Of a stretch of DNA of 64,000 nucleotides, positions 27,801 to 37,717 are shown piece after piece. The stretch lies in contig JAJTWR010000269.1 in the NCBI GenBank assembly GCA_021613335.1, forward strand, positions 1,493,501 through 1,557,500. The letters run 5' to 3'. Origin of the DNA: Whitmania pigra (lineage: Eukaryota; Annelida; Clitellata; Hirudinida; Haemopidae). Numbering within the stretch: position 1 is the stretch's first letter; each line of letters begins with the position of its first letter. Under the pieces are notes generated by a model. The model saw only the letters and a program-made list of their open reading frames with translations, searched no databases and was not told the DNA's origin. The position numbers were made by a program, and so were the translations under genes.

Positions 27801-28037
27801 TGTGATCTTTTCTCTCAAACTTTCAATCAAAAGTCTGGTCCCTTCGATCATAGCGTCAGACCTGCTGATGTCTGACCCATCGACCGACACGTCGTCGAGG
27901 CTTGAGAGCCTACGAGATCTTCCATCCAGTCCTCCTCCTGTTCCGCTCTGCCTTCCTGATCTGTAGGACCTCAGGTCGTAGTCATCGTCAGCGACACTCC
28001 GAGATGAAAGGTCGTTCAAGAACCAGTCATGATCCAT
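14310..28037 (-). CDS. Giant coiled-coil protein, 22 coding exons, about 2,294 aa
   Basis: Exons, 5' to 3': 27273-28037, 27065-27190, 26526-26752, 26291-26419, 25782-26063, 25072-25328, 24347-24756, 23068-23169, 22467-22550, 22099-22224, 21428-21553, 19216-21135, 18814-18921, 18504-18590, 18145-18300, 17326-18048, 16890-17024, 16455-16601, 16012-16195, 15676-15848, 14969-15481, 14310-14414. All phases agree and the sum is 6,885 nt. The start is ATG in MDHDWFLNDL. A polar Ser/Arg/Asp head of about 65 residues leads into almost continuous Lys/Glu/Leu heptads, broken by Ser-rich hinges. After the coil, near residues 1990-2000, comes SDIRNRFGGGV, and then a Ser/Pro-rich tail. No signal peptide, kinase or motor domain is visible. 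Filament- or scaffold-like families (LRRFIP, cingulin, golgin) are possible, but none is clearly matched. The last two exons and the donor of exon 10 are the least certain. Confidence 0.75.
16255..16290. repeat. ATC/ATT triplet repeat in an intron
   Basis: A short CATCAT run passes into ATTATT, inside the intron between exons 18 and 19 of the coiled-coil gene. Confidence 0.85.
18634..18764 (-). mobile_element. tRNA-derived SINE filling intron 13 of the coiled-coil gene
   Basis: On the minus strand the A box reads GGTTAGCTCAGTG (around 18741-18753). The B box reads GTTCGAAACCCGGG (around 18677-18690). This is the best-preserved polymerase III promoter of the family in the window. The 223-bp intron (18591-18813) is mostly this element, and it lies in the same orientation as the host gene. 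The tail resembles the CTATA-containing end of the other copies. The A box is very close to a genuine tRNA, but no cloverleaf can be folded by eye, so I call it SINE and not tRNA. Confidence 0.7.
19104..19133. repeat. CAG/CAA repeat
   Basis: Two CAG units, then about eight CAA units, inside the intron between exons 12 and 13 of the coiled-coil gene. The poly-Gln open frame on the plus strand is spurious. Confidence 0.85.
19216..21135 (-). other. Exon 12 of the coiled-coil gene: 640-residue uninterrupted coil
   Basis: This is the longest exon in the window, 1,920 nt and phase 0 at both ends, and it covers about residues 879-1518. The composition is dominated by Lys, Glu, Asp, Leu and Ser. Heptads such as LKDDLKKLREDLKGKEKEL recur, and there are almost no prolines or aromatic residues. 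It starts after TTGCAG and ends before GTGAGG. It is a rod segment, roughly 90-95 nm long if fully helical. Open frames on the opposite strand here (for example 20146-20736) are mirror images of the heptad codons. Confidence 0.85.
21884..22054. repeat. 57-bp tandem repeat, three copies, internally palindromic
   Basis: Three nearly perfect 57-bp units start at 21884, 21941 and 21998. Each unit begins TTATGTTAA and carries its reverse complement TTAACATAA near the end, so every unit can fold. The array ends 44 bp from the donor side of exon 10 of the coiled-coil gene (exon edge at 22099). Near identity implies recent expansion. Confidence 0.93.
22236..22335. repeat. AATCATTATCATC minisatellite
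   Basis: Imperfect units of about 22-24 bp (GTAATCATTATCATCATCA) are repeated about four times in the intron between exons 9 and 10 of the coiled-coil gene, starting just 12 bp beyond the acceptor of exon 10. Confidence 0.8.
22409..22464. repeat. ATC triplet repeat abutting a splice donor
   Basis: CATCAT units with a few CACCAT variants end immediately beside the donor (GTAATG on the minus strand) of exon 9 of the coiled-coil gene. Confidence 0.9.
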
Positions 28038-29977
28038 ATACACTGCGTCAAGCGGTTATCTCGGGAGAACAAGTATGAATATCCTTTGCCTTTAACCTGT
28101 TACTGTCACTGCCTTAAATGTCTTCAAGCTCTGCTCTAAAGTATTGACAAGAAAACTAAATAAATGTATGAAATTAATATGTAGATCTTTAGTGAAAATA
28201 TAAATAGGACATCGCTAACAAATGAATTGGTGATTTACGGTTGCTTCATATTGAGCTCGTTCAGTGAAAATGATATTAGCAAGGAGTAAAAATGAAATTA
28301 TATTCAGAATGTTCTGAGACATCGTGAATATGTCGACAGCTTCTATCATGTGTCTTCATAAAGCATGAAAATATTCAAATCATGAAGTGATTGCAAAGCT
28401 TGGTTGAGGAATTAATCAATCAATTAATAATTAATTAATTATAAACGACTATTTCCTCCGCGAATGCACTTCCCACGAGAATATTACTTATCCAGCTATC
28501 ATTTGCCACATTGCGCACTATTAATAGTTCCTTCAACCACTCCTTTCACGATCAATTAACCAGACTAGGCTGGAAAATACCAGACAATCAATTGCATCTC
28601 AAATGAGATCAATTTTTATTGATGCGATACGAAAAGACAAAATATGAAATTCTGTTATTATTATTAATTAATTATTTTTATTAATTATTAATTATTATTA
28701 TTATTATTGCTGTTGTTAACATTTTTTTATTATTAATGTTATTATTAGAGGGCAAAATTCTTGAAATCATTTTCATAATTTATGATTTTTATATTCTGGA
28801 GATCAGCAGTTCTAACCTATCGATATTGAAGACGAAGTTCTGTCTAGCTACATCTAATCTCATCGTTTTATCCTAACAAATAGCAAGCGTCTGCGTGCCA
28901 AGAATATATTTTTATAATCTTTTTTTTTAACAGATGAGTTATGCTTAACAGCACTGATTTCTATTTAAGTTTGTAAACTAACAAGAAATTTTTAATTTTT
29001 CACTTAATAAACGAGGCTGAACTCTACAAACCTTTCATTAAAGGAATCTTGAGCTTTTCAACTGAAGCGATTCTTATAGAGCTTTTAACTTTTTAACTAT
29101 TTCAAAAATGTAATCTAAAATTTATTCAATCACTACAAAAAAAAATACCCTAAATTAAACTTTTATAGGAAACCTATCTTTTCCACTAAACCAATGTTCT
29201 ACTTTCAACGGCTCAAGAATCTCATCAACTCCAGCGATCTGCGTCGAGTGAGGGCCCGAGCTTCAGCAGGATTTGCTATCGAGTTTTGTTTGCCCGAACA
29301 GCCTTGAAAATGTGGAGTAGGCAGATAGGTGAGCAGGAGAAATCAGACGCTTTTCCAACTAGAGCACGCAGGCATACATCGACGCGTACTCCCGGATACA
29401 CGTATCCTAGAACTTTTCGTTATCTGGCTGTATTACATCGTGGTCTATTGTTCTTTTTTCGTGGCATTTCAATCAGTGGAAGAAAGGCTCAGATTGAAAG
29501 TTTGGATGGCTGAGAAAAGGTTAATTGAAGGGAATTGATCAACTGATGAGGAAATTAAAGATGTCTTATTATTAATGTTTTCGTGATAAATGATGTTAGT
29601 AGCAAATCATTAATTCATTGCATCACTAGAAAGCTTGACTTATCAATTAACTTTTAGCATCCGAAATTAAATTTAAAACTTTGTTTATAACTTGCTCAAA
29701 ACACCATTTCCAAAGAAATAACGTAAGTATAAGTATGAGTTTGATGAGTTTTGGTCGTTTATTAATAAGTTACTTCATTTTGGGTTGGCTCTTCTGGAGC
29801 CGAGATGACAGGGTTGAACATTTTTTTTATATTAATTTGATTTGGGCAATATCAATAAATAGAAATATGAAAACATGTGACTCATGCGATTAACTTATAA
29901 TTTTGCACAAATGCAGTTAATGCCCCTGCAATCTTCATTCTTTTGAATCCAGAATTTATATTTTTTATTTATTTTTT

Positions 29978-30075
29978 TTAGCCAATTTTTTGAGTGCCTT
30001 ACGTATCCCAACAGGATGTGAAGGCACTTAATCGACCTACCATTTATATAGCGCCCCTTCCCCATGGCGTTTATA
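29978..30075. mobile_element. SINE-family fragment
   Basis: The order of blocks (TTTTGAGTGCCTTACGTATCC, then GGCACTTAATCG, then CATTTATATAGCGCCCCTTCC) repeats that at 0.98-1.08 kb. No B box follows, so this is a truncated copy. Confidence 0.5.
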
Positions 30076-31798
30076 CCTTATTTTAATATTTTTTTTAATT
30101 TTTAGAGTTAATATACTCAGATATTAATCAAGACTATTTCAAAACCTGCTTAACCATAGAACGCTGCCATAGATCTGTTGTTGAAAGAAATCCAAAAGAA
30201 GCACGTAATTCAATTATTTTGCTCCTTAGGAAAGTGTTGACGGGATTTCAATGATGAGCAACTACAACGAATTCTCGGAGAAGCTCAAATATTACGAATG
30301 CCTATTTGGTTGGGACAAAACATCTATTCTGTTGAATAGATTGCTAAGGAGATTAATCAAAATAGCTGAAAGCCACAATCTGAGCCTAATTCAAGAGCAA
30401 TAATAAAGTCACGACAACAAAACTATTTGCAAAATGATTGTATTAGACTAAAGAATTTTCAATAAAGGACGTAAACAGAGTGCAAAAGTTGTCCATTAAA
30501 ATAGAGCGTCTTAAAATATCAGTTGTCTTGCGCACACAACCAAGATGGTTACCACAAGATCTGATAAATTGTGTGAAACAGCAGCAGACAAATGATGATG
30601 TTTCAGCCTCAAAGGTCACGTGAATGCGAAAACCACTAGCTATTTAGAATGCCTTCACTACTTTAACCGAGATTACTATCATTACCAGTTTATGCCAGCT
30701 GCAATAGAAACCTGTTATTAGGTTAGAACAAAGTTTACTATAATTTGTAAGGAACGGAACTTGAACCACTACGTAGTTTACGAACTTCTATCAGCGCCCT
30801 GGCACATTCAGAAGCTGTGGTTTACGTTTTGCGAAACAATTTCTCCTACGATAACAATAAAGCATCACACAACATAACTCTTTTGCAGCCCTCAAATGCT
30901 GATGCCGACATGTTTACTGACTCGGACTATTCATTGCCAAGATATGAGGTCTATTTCTCGCGAAAAAGTTAGTTTCTCCATTGCGATATCCAACCTGAGA
31001 AAACAACGTAGTTGTTGTACTATCGCTATCACCAAATCCCTCTTCGTTGTTGTAGAGATATCACCACAATCATTATTATCAATTTGTCGGTCAGCAGTAA
31101 CTGTTAGATGTAATTTTCACGATTAATCTATTAGTTATTAAAATTTATTAACTATTAAAATTAAATTTGATTAATTTTCATATTTAATTCAAATCAGCCC
31201 CATATCCGCGACTGCCATAGGTTCAACATCTAACCCTCTCATTTGAATTAACAAAATAAACAATTAACCAAATTATTAACAATAACTGTCACTCGCTACA
31301 TCATATCCCAAGTATTTCTCGCCATCCTCATTATCATCAGCAGCAGTTCAGACTTTTATTTCCTCCTCGAATTGGTTCGAAGTTGGAAAATTACATGGAA
31401 GCATTTTGCGTAGGAAAAGATGAATCCGCTCGTCTTCAACTGGAGATGGAAAGAATAACGAATGCTACTAGGCTGTGATTTAGGAGAACCCATGTTGTTT
31501 TATCATCTCAAGAACGTCTTACAGGAAACAAACTATTAATGCCGACAATTTATAGTCAAAAATTCTTTAAGTATAAAAACTGGACGATAATTAAATCCTC
31601 AATAGCCAGAGGTCAAGCCAATGAAGGTCAACAAGGGCATGTTGTCATTTGTAAGTATCAGTTACCATCTATATTACCTGCAATCTACCATTTATTCACT
31701 GTAACAACAAAAACATCTACAAAGTTTCTCGTGTCTTCTCTTCAATTTTCAACGGTATTTTTTCCTGCCGAGTGATCTTCTAAACAAGCATAGAGGGC

Positions 31799-31861
31799 AT
31801 CAATAAATAAATAAATAAATAAATAAATAAAATCAAAATATATTAATTAAATAACTTAAAC

Positions 31862-31894
<33 letters not shown>
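31799..31894. repeat. AAAT tetranucleotide run and AAT run
   Basis: AATAAATAAATAAAT occupies about 31799-31833, and AAT units occupy about 31863-31894, with AT-rich sequence between them. Confidence 0.88.
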
Positions 31895-32487
31895 GTAAAA
31901 TACAACAACAAATAATTATTGATAACCCATAAATTTACCCGCCCATTCCTAAATATATCACGCCTCCTCCAAGTAAACCTGAAACCACCTCCAATAGTTG
32001 TGGAAATTTCCTCCTCCTCCTCCTCTTCTTCGACCTCGACCTTCCCTGCCACACGTGGTAGTAGCAGACTCTGCAGTAACGACGGTAGAACTTCTTGCAA
32101 ATGGGCTTCATCAACCACGGAAAACAGAACCATGGCCATTTGTACCACATGCAGCCACAACTGGAGATTGCAATTCGAATGTGAATTACTGATTCAAAAG
32201 GTGACAATTACATTTGTGTTTATTATTTTTACAGGTATTAATTATACCAGACGATGATGTTAATTAATTAATGTACCAACAAACTGCAAAACTCTGAGAT
32301 AAATACTGAAAGTCACATCGACAACCAAAGAATATATTGCCGCTGATGCAACAGCCCGGATTAGCTACTTTTATTAATACATATTAATTAATATTTATTA
32401 TAATTAATATTTATTATCAATATTAATATGTTAAAGCAGCACTGGTATACACGGTAAGAAGTTTTTTGCATGACTTACATAACTTAC

Positions 32488-35400
32488 ATGAGACTGACCA
32501 CGATAAGACCGCCAAAAACCAGAAGCAAAATGTACAGGTTAATTCTGTTCTCCTCCTCCCTTATTCTACCTTCGTGCAGGAAGGAAACATCGAATCCTAT
32601 GGCTCTTTCTGAAGTAGAAAAAGCACATTTGTGAGATTCGGTGATATGTTGATATCATCGATAATGATAACAATAACATTATTAGTGATATGGTGATGTC
32701 ATCAGTAATGATAATCGTTGGTGATATAGTGATGTCATCAATAACGATAATCGTTGGTGATATGGTGATGTCATCGATAATGATAAACGCTTGTAGTGAC
32801 TCCACTGAACTAAAAACCCACAGTATTTCCAGAAATAACATTTAATGCGCTTTAACATTTTTAAAACCTAATTTCACCCTTACAAAAAAAACTTGTAAAA
32901 AAATATATACATACTCTTCGCCTACCCATGCGCAGTGTGACAACCCGCATATATTTTGGAGAGTTGTAAAATGCAACTCTTACCTTAATTAGAGGTTTAA
33001 ATTAACTGTTATTAGCTTACAAAATATGTTCCAACTTCAAATTCAATGTTTTGATCCGCCATTCTAATAACAGCTTTTGTTTTTTACTAATAATGAGAAT
33101 AATTGCAGAATAAAATACGATTGAAATCAATATTCGAGTAATGCATATGCGCAAATGATCAGCATATATTATATCTCATCGGAACTTCAAAACCAAGATC
33201 ACTCTTAACTTAGAGGAGGAAGTTACCAGTTGGTGATATGATGATGTCATCAATAATGATAACAATAACATAGTTGGTCATTCCATGATATGCTCGTACT
33301 GATGGAATCATTGAACTAGAAGTATCCCGAATATTTTCCGAAACGACATTAAATGCACTTTAACATCTTAAAAACCAAATTTCACCCTTGCGAAAAACGT
33401 ATTAAAATCTCAAATGAAAGAAGTTTTTAAACAATTTTCGCATGTTTCCGGTTATTGTCTTTTTGGAGAGGTGTAAAAATGCACCTATCTAGAGCAAATG
33501 TGAACTTAATGAGCTTAACTAGAAGTAATTCAATTAATTAAACTAACTAAGTTATTAGCAAAATGCGCTCCAACTTTAAATTGTTAATCCTCCACTTTAA
33601 TAACAGCTTTCATTTTATTAATAATGAGAATAATTGCAGAATAAAATACGAATGAAATTGATATTCGAATATTTCATTATATCGGCATCAGTCATACTGG
33701 GACTTCAAAATCTTTGATCACTCTTAACTCAGAGTAGGAAGATTTCATTTCATTGAAGATGAAAATTTCCAATTAACATAAAAAAATCTCATAAAAAAAA
33801 ACCCAAATAAATCTCAAATAAAAATCAAACAACACACGCTTAAACCCGTGAGGACGACAAGCCGAATCAGTGACTGTTCCTTCGTGAAGAGTTGTGAAAT
33901 TCCGTCTGCAAACCTTGCAGAAATACGCCCCTGACTTGCCCTGGTGGGTACCCTTCGGACATGGTTGGCATTCTTTCTCGTCATTCCAGTGCTTCATGAA
34001 GGAGCCAGGCAGGCAGGCAGCTGGAGAATTAGTTAAATAAAAATTAATTAATTAATAAACCTAATAAATTAATAAGATAAAAAATATGCAATGTAATAAA
34101 AATGTAATAAAAAGCCCCACAATTGTTGATAACAAATGTCAGGCAAAATTTTAAGTGAACTTGGGTCATTATTCCACGAATAACAAAATATTAAGATTAA
34201 AAAAGGTCATATTGCAGGATCAAAGCATTAACGGCAAAACAACCAAAACAATTACCGCAGGTGTATTGGGTGAAGAAATGTGATCCAGGTGGACATATGA
34301 AGTCGTGTTCCTCGTTGTTGGTTATCTTGTTGTATCTCACCTGACCCATGTGGCGCAGGTTCAAATCCTCGAAGTGCTTGGCTGTGATTTCAACCTTCAA
34401 CGTGATTCAACGTGATGTGATTTCAACATGATTCTTGTTATTTTTTTACATGTTTAATAGCCACTGAGTTCGTTTTAAGGTATTTCAAAGCCGCAAAGTC
34501 TTTGTAAAAGTAAATTTTGAAAAATTTGATTTGAAAGATTTGAAAAATTATTCTTTATTTGATGTTGAAATTAACAATTTACTAGTATTACATTGTATCA
34601 CTAAACAGCCGATTTTGCATTTAAATGAAATTTCTGTAATTCACTTCAATTGCCAAATATAATCTAATTCAATTATAATGAATTATAATTATAATTATAA
34701 CGAATAAACTACAATAATTTATTTCGATTACAACAATAAACTATAATAATCCGTCTTACTGAACTGCTAAGAACACCCATCATCCTTGTAATCCTACATG
34801 AAATGGTGCATTCCTCTGTATCCTCCCTTCTCGAGTAATCAGCGTTTGGGTGGGTATGGCGAACCACCATCACCACCATTACATCCCTCTTAAGAAACAT
34901 ATGTGTTTAATAATTGAATAAATTATCTTGCTAATTAAATATTCATGTAACTTAATCTAATTAATTCCATTACTAACGCACTTAGTATCGACGGGAATTA
35001 TTTCTTATTTATGTGTTCAGCCATATTTTAATGATTGATTGATTTTAATTGTAATTATTTATACAATATTTATGCGACAATATTTAATCACACTACATTA
35101 ATTATTAACAATGCATTAGTTAATTATTCCACATTATTCAATTACATCGCATTACTTAATTACATTTAATTTAATTACATAACATCACTGAATCGTAAAT
35201 CCATTTTTAAGAATATCACTGCCAATAATAATAAATGTTTCACCGGTAAGTCTTGATAGTCAAGATCTTTCTGACAATCCAATCTGACGTCATAAGGGCA
35301 AGACAGGGGTGTATAGGTGCCCGTTCTTTTGCACAATTCATTGGACAGTTCTATGGCAATGTCCATACTCGTGTTGCTACTGCAACTGTCCACGTAATAG

Positions 35401-37194
35401 GATATCATGGACTTCAGACTTAGTTCAGCCAATCCGTAGACTTTTAAATCAAAATTTAATTGATTGTCGATGAATATAAGTAGTTTTAAATAGTCCACTA
35501 TATTCAATATAAGTGTATAGTTAGTTCAGTTGTTTACATTCCTGAAGATGCAGGCTAAAGATTTATAAAGACATGCAGGCTTGTAGTCCTTTCACTAACG
35601 AATATGAATGTACATTATCTTGATGACAACGAAACAAAAATTTAAATTTAAAACAAATCACAAAATTGGCAGGCAACAGGGCAACCGACAGATATTTCGA
35701 GACCCTAAGAGAAACACAGCCACAGTTCCCATGTCAAATCGTTAAACAATTTGGACAAGCAAAGAAAAAACCGCGATTGTAAAATTTTAATAATTTTAAA
35801 CCCTCATGTCCTCAAAAAAAATCGCTGGCCACTGGGCACTTTCACAAACCCCTGTTCGCTATTCTCGGTGGCCCTGAGTGTAGCTGTTGTTACAAAGCTA
35901 TCCAGCTATCGCTTGGCAAATAATAATTATAAGTACTATTTAAAAAGAAAATTAACCTAACAAATAAATTCCGGAAGGCCTTATTGAGCAATCGTTAAGA
36001 TTGAATGTTTAATTTAAAAAGAAATTATAATTAAACAAATTTATTGTAAGTTTAAGTTTATCAATTCTCCACATCTCTCCATCTATCTATACCCACTTAG
36101 TCAATTTTAATTTGAATTCAAATTAATAATAATAATAAATTAGTAATAATAATAATTAATAATAATAATAATAATAAAACATTCAAATGACTCTGAAACG
36201 AAAACCTATGACAACCAGTTTCAGCTCGTACGAGATGCTTCCAAAAACTCCCCTGCAGAAATAAAAGCCACTATCCGAATAAGCGATCCTGTGAAAAATT
36301 AATTCCATGATATTCGCATCGATGGTAATTTCAACTTCTTCCCTGTCGATGAACAACTCTTCCAGCTTCTCGTTCTTAGCGGAAAACCAGTTGAAAGATG
36401 GATAACTGGCGAATGGGAGGTACTTGTTGCAATTTATGGACCACGTGGATTCCACAGGGCGAAAGGCTTGTAGAAACATGAGGATGAATTTTTAGTCAAA
36501 ATTTGTAAAATGTAATTACTGGCTAGAATCTGTACTGATATCAAGTAAGAACATAGTTGTAGATAAATTAAATATTTTCTTTTTCACCTATTAGGAATTA
36601 ATATCATTTAAATATATTAAATGAAACATAACAAAATTCGTTGTACTAATTAGCATTAAGGGCTCGTTATGAGTTTGCAATAGTCTAATCTAATCACTAA
36701 ATTATCACGTGGTAATGGAAAATAACCTCTCTTCTTTAAAATTAAACTATCAGTTTCAGTTTTAATTTTTTTTATAATTTAATAGAATAATTTTAATCCA
36801 AATCCATCAGCCTTTAAGCAGCAGCTTGTCAAAAATAAAAACTTTAAAATATCAAACCATGAATTTCAATAGTTCTGTCAGTTCTTGCAAAATTAGTGAC
36901 ATTCCCCAGAGGTACCAAATCAACAGTGGGCATGTCTATGATAGGACGAGAGAGGAACATTCTTGATGCTATTATTTCATTTCTTAGACTCTTTTTGAAC
37001 ATCCTTCTGAACAAATCCGAATTATTACCATGGCCTTCCACTGGAAATGATGACAAATGCAAAAAATCTCAAATATGACACGATTCTACTAGTGATTATC
37101 GGTTAGAAATAATGAACTAATAACAATTACCAACTACTAAAAAGCAAAATGATAAAACGGAGTTCAGTAATACTGATCTCTTAGTTCTATTCAT
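32488..37194 (-). CDS. Ig-like / Cys-rich membrane protein, ZPBP-like paralog B (at least 382 aa)
   Basis: Exons, 5' to 3': 37131-37194, 36858-37040, 36206-36466, 35244-35440, 34256-34394, 33838-34020, 32488-32608. The leftover phases 1,1,1,0,1,1,2 equal those of the neighbouring paralog A. Residues 1-22 (MNRTKRSVLLNSVLSFCFLV) look like a signal peptide. Exon 3 gives an Ig-like fold: a first Cys (SINC), a core Trp (FNWF), then YSDSGFYFC. Exon 4 has paired cysteines ending SCPYDVRLDC. Exons 5-6 hold CPPGSHFF and CQPCPKGTHQGKSGAYFCKVC, a GCC2/GCC3-like module. The last exon has a membrane helix LYILLLVFGGLIVVSL. It either stops at once or splices at GTAAGT to an unplaced tail exon. The order of Ig, middle Cys pairs and C-terminal Cys module resembles ZPBP/Sp38, acrosomal sperm proteins that bind the egg coat. 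That assignment is inferred, and sperm function is not shown here. Confidence 0.7.
32638..32790. repeat. 36-bp tandem repeat in the last intron of paralog B
   Basis: Four imperfect units of about 36 bp each carry GGTGATATGGTGATGTCATC followed by AATAATGATAATC. A further copy of the unit appears at about 33231-33265, at the start of the second copy of the larger duplication. Confidence 0.8.
32690..33230. repeat. Segmental tandem duplication, copy 1
   Basis: About 540 bp is repeated, diverged, at 33231-33746. Shared landmarks in the same order include GGTGATAT..GATGTCATCA, CATTTAATGC.CTTTAACAT, ATTTCACCCTT, TAATGAGAATAATTGCAGAA and CACTCTTAACT.AGAG. Both copies lie in the intron before the membrane-anchor exon of paralog B. 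Confidence 0.75.
33231..33746. repeat. Segmental tandem duplication, copy 2
   Basis: This is the second, diverged copy of the block at 32690-33230. Divergence includes many substitutions and small indels, so the duplication is not recent. It contains no exon. Confidence 0.75.
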
Positions 37195-37450
37195 TGCACA
37201 TCGCACTTGAAAATCGAGCAAATATTCTTAAGGAATTTACACGAAATGATCGCAAAACTAGGGTGTCGTGAAACAGTACGACTTGTATTTCGCAACCTAA
37301 CTTTATCACTACATTTAGCAGCCACTATTCCAATGACAATTCGTCTTAATAACTGGCGGCACTACACGCGACGTCAGCCATCAACGCCATCAGAATTTAA
37401 ATTAACAAAGTGACGACGACGCGGTCAATTACAAATTGTTATGTTTTCAC

Positions 37451-37488
37451 TTTATTTCGATTTTGAAAACATTTTCGAGTATTTTATT
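37451..37488 (-). terminator. Candidate poly(A) signals of paralog A
   Basis: Two AATAAA hexamers on the minus strand (37483-37488 and 37451-37456) lie about 230-270 bp past the inferred stop of paralog A and about 260-290 bp upstream of the start codon of paralog B. The two genes are packed closely. Confidence 0.35.
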
Positions 37489-37717
37489 ACTGAAAGTTTA
37501 TCGCCAAAGTCATCATGAGTCAATATCGCATCTCCAACTTAATTAAAGAAGTCCATTATGTTAAATTAATTAATTAAATTTCATTCAAACAATCCAACAT
37601 GTTTAAACAGAACGCTCAATTGTTTCAGAACTTATAAAATTAATGTATTATCCCAAACAATTTTTTTCTGATCCCGAATGTCACCATCAATCGTATCCCT
37701 CTTCGATGGAATTTAAT

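Larger units (their letters stand above)
28038..32487. other. Intergenic region without a supported gene
   Basis: This is the upstream flank of the coiled-coil gene and the downstream flank of the first ZPBP-like gene. Short open frames at about 29286-29538, 30896-31126 and 31539-31775 have no recognisable family signature. The 5' untranslated exons and promoter of the coiled-coil gene should lie just right of 28037, but I see no decisive element. The terminal exon of the ZPBP-like gene may lie at about 32260-32330. Confidence 0.5.
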
